Source: Acetatifactor sp.
GTDB taxonomy: Bacteria; Bacillota; Clostridia; Lachnospirales; Lachnospiraceae
Direction: 5' to 3'
NCBI GenBank assembly: GCA_024699575.1
Contig: JAILPF010000330.1
Location: 1 to 6,004 of the forward strand
Length of the DNA stretch: 6,004 nucleotides
Made by a program: the position numbers and the translations under genes. This document shows positions 4,934 through 6,004 of the stretch, one piece after another. Within the stretch, counting starts at the first letter, position 1. The number at the start of each line of letters is the position of its first letter. Below the pieces are notes generated by a model. The model made no database searches. It worked only from the letters and a program-made list of their open reading frames with translations, and was not told the origin of the DNA.

Positions 4934-5800
4934 ATGAGGGAACTTCTCAGAACTTTGGAACAAACGTCTAAGCAGGAATCCGAGTGGGAACCTAAAGTGT
5001 TTGCGGCTACTTCCAAGGACAAGGAGAGTGGGTTTTTAAATTTGTCCGGTACGCATGATGGCGCTGACGACAAAAAAACGCATAAACCATCCAATTATAA
5101 CAGCAGGGAAGTAGCAACTAAAATTCAGCGTGCGAAAACTTCTGCAAGTGCAGGGCTGGCTTTGATTGCTGCAAAGAGAAAGGTTTTGGAAGTAAAGCGT
5201 AAGATATCTACCGGAGATGGAGACCCGAAGGAACTGCAGCTTGCGCTTACCCATGCAAGGCGCATGGAGATGGTAGCAAGAAAGAAGAAGCATCATCTGG
5301 AATTGGAAGAAATGGCGCAGACCACCGGACAGCGTGACGAGAGATTACAGCAGGAGGATACAGCCGCTGATATGAAAAATGCGATGATTTCTGCGCAGGA
5401 AGAAGAACTTGCCAAGAAGGAAGATGCCGTTTTTGAAGCCTGGGAAGAACTTTCTGACGAAATGATGGCAGACTTGAATGCGATGATTTCAGAATTGGGT
5501 GATGAGGTGCTTGAAGAGATGGAGAAAGCCATGGAAATGCTTGAGAGCATGGAGATTATAGACCCGCACATGAGCAAAGAAGAACTTGAGGAGCTTAAGA
5601 GAAAGCATAGACTTGCCGAGCAAAAAGAAATGGTTAAGGCAGATATGGACTATTTGAAGGGCATGATAAAACACCAGATGCAAATGGGTCAGGCTGTGCC
5701 GGGAGTAAGCACCGGCACAGTTGCCATGCCAACGAGCGCAAGCGTAGCCATGTCAAGCGTACCGGCAAGTGGTGGAAGTACCATAGATGTACAGCTTTAA
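4934..5800 (+). CDS. Charged coiled-coil protein of unknown function, second gene of operon
   Basis: I do not recognise a named family. From ATG 4934 the protein has 288 residues and no signal peptide, membrane segment or enzyme motif. Residues 1-53 are polar. Residues 54-91 (starting N-Y-N-S-R-E-V-A-T-K-I) form an Ala/Lys-rich helix that is probably the conserved core. Residues 95-245 are dominated by Glu, Lys, Met and Leu and should form long coiled-coil helices, with an acidic Met-rich stretch (about 160-210). Residues 251-285 are a low-complexity Gly/Ser/Thr/Val tail, likely flexible. It lies 30 bp after the DUF6033-like gene in the same frame, separated by a single stop codon, TAA 4901-4903. 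The start is uncertain: ATG 4934 has no Shine-Dalgarno sequence, while AAGGTGG at 4902-4908 points to translation from about 4910-4918 where no standard start codon exists. The charge pattern suggests a structural or scaffold partner of its neighbours. Confidence 0.7.
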   Translation: MRELLRTLEQTSKQESEWEPKVFAATSKDKESGFLNLSGTHDGADDKKTHKPSNYNSREVATKIQRAKTSASAGLALIAAKRKVLEVKRKISTGDGDPKELQLALTHARRMEMVARKKKHHLELEEMAQTTGQRDERLQQEDTAADMKNAMISAQEEELAKKEDAVFEAWEELSDEMMADLNAMISELGDEVLEEMEKAMEMLESMEIIDPHMSKEELEELKRKHRLAEQKEMVKADMDYLKGMIKHQMQMGQAVPGVSTGTVAMPTSASVAMSSVPASGGSTIDVQL

Positions 5801-5815
5801 ACGAGAGGTGACAGG

Positions 5816-6004
5816 ATGGCAGTAGAGATGTTTGGAAATATAAATGAAATGAGCTATCAACCCCGGAATATTAATTTGTTTGAGATGGCAAAGGAACAGA
5901 ACCATAAGTCGGTCAGATTGCAAGATACACCGGTCGGTAAGGATATGCCGGAAATCAAGGTGGGCATTTCACCGGAAGGACTGCGTGCTTTGCATGGTAG
6001 TAAA
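5816..6004 (+). CDS. Third operon gene, 5' part only (unknown function)
   Basis: The first 63 codons are in the window; the frame remains open at the right edge. A GAGAGGTG ribosome binding site at 5803-5810 lies 5 nt from ATG 5816, and the gene starts 15 bp after the preceding stop, so it belongs to the same operon. The visible protein begins M-A-V-E-M-F-G-N-I-N-E-M and has a segment E-I-K-V-G-I-S-P-E-G-L-R-A-L-H-G at about residues 46-61. That segment is reminiscent in layout (beta strand, I/L-S-x-E/D-x-L/A, helix) of the V-S-L-S-D-K-A-K block in the DUF6033-like protein two genes upstream. No function can be assigned from this fragment. It is in an ordinary, well-supported coding context. 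Confidence 0.75.
   Translation, partial: MAVEMFGNINEMSYQPRNINLFEMAKEQNHKSVRLQDTPVGKDMPEIKVGISPEGLRALHGSK

Noticed and set aside
4553..4963. Minus-strand open frame of 136 codons opposite the DUF6033-like gene
   Set aside because: Its Leu/Phe-rich translation is the complement of the Lys/Glu-rich coiled coil; it is a shadow and not a membrane protein.

Overview
The window looks like a low-to-mid GC Bacillota chromosome, most likely a clostridial gut-type bacterium of the Lachnospiraceae. This rests on strong AGGAG-type ribosome binding sites, the style of the TldD/TldE pair, and a protein (4094-4903) that I recognise as resembling the DUF6033 group, which I know mainly from that family. The assignment comes from pattern recognition, not from a search. 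All real genes read on the + strand.

Region 1 (1-2009) is a tldD-tldE pair. The 3' part of tldD enters from the left edge and overlaps the start of a complete tldE by 4 bp (ATGA). Together they encode a heterodimeric metalloprotease: TldD carries the zinc site and TldE is the non-catalytic partner.

Region 2 (2010-3934) is visibly more AT-rich and has an accessory look. It holds a small HExxH zincin-like protein whose start lies in a 15-bp tandem duplication, and a 181-bp gap with three spaced TGASTCA heptamers and a doubtful 41-codon ORF. These are followed by a class I SAM-dependent methyltransferase, a 146-bp gap with two tiny overlapping ORFs, and an XRE-type HTH regulator. A perfect inverted repeat wrapped around a TATAAT box sits just upstream of the regulator and is a candidate autoregulatory operator.

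Region 3 (3935-6004) is a three-gene operon of poorly characterised, highly charged, helical proteins: DUF6033-like, then a coiled-coil Met/Glu/Lys-rich protein, then the first 63 codons of a third protein. Upstream of it lie a candidate sigma-D/sigma-28 (motility) promoter and a 16-bp palindrome. The DUF6033-like gene should start at 4094, where a GGAGG box is well placed, and not at the longest possible start. The second gene has the opposite problem: a good Shine-Dalgarno sequence with no start codon at the right distance.

The most interesting lead is the link between the motility-type promoter and this undescribed operon. No RNA genes, CRISPR arrays, insertion sequences or convincing intrinsic terminators were found.
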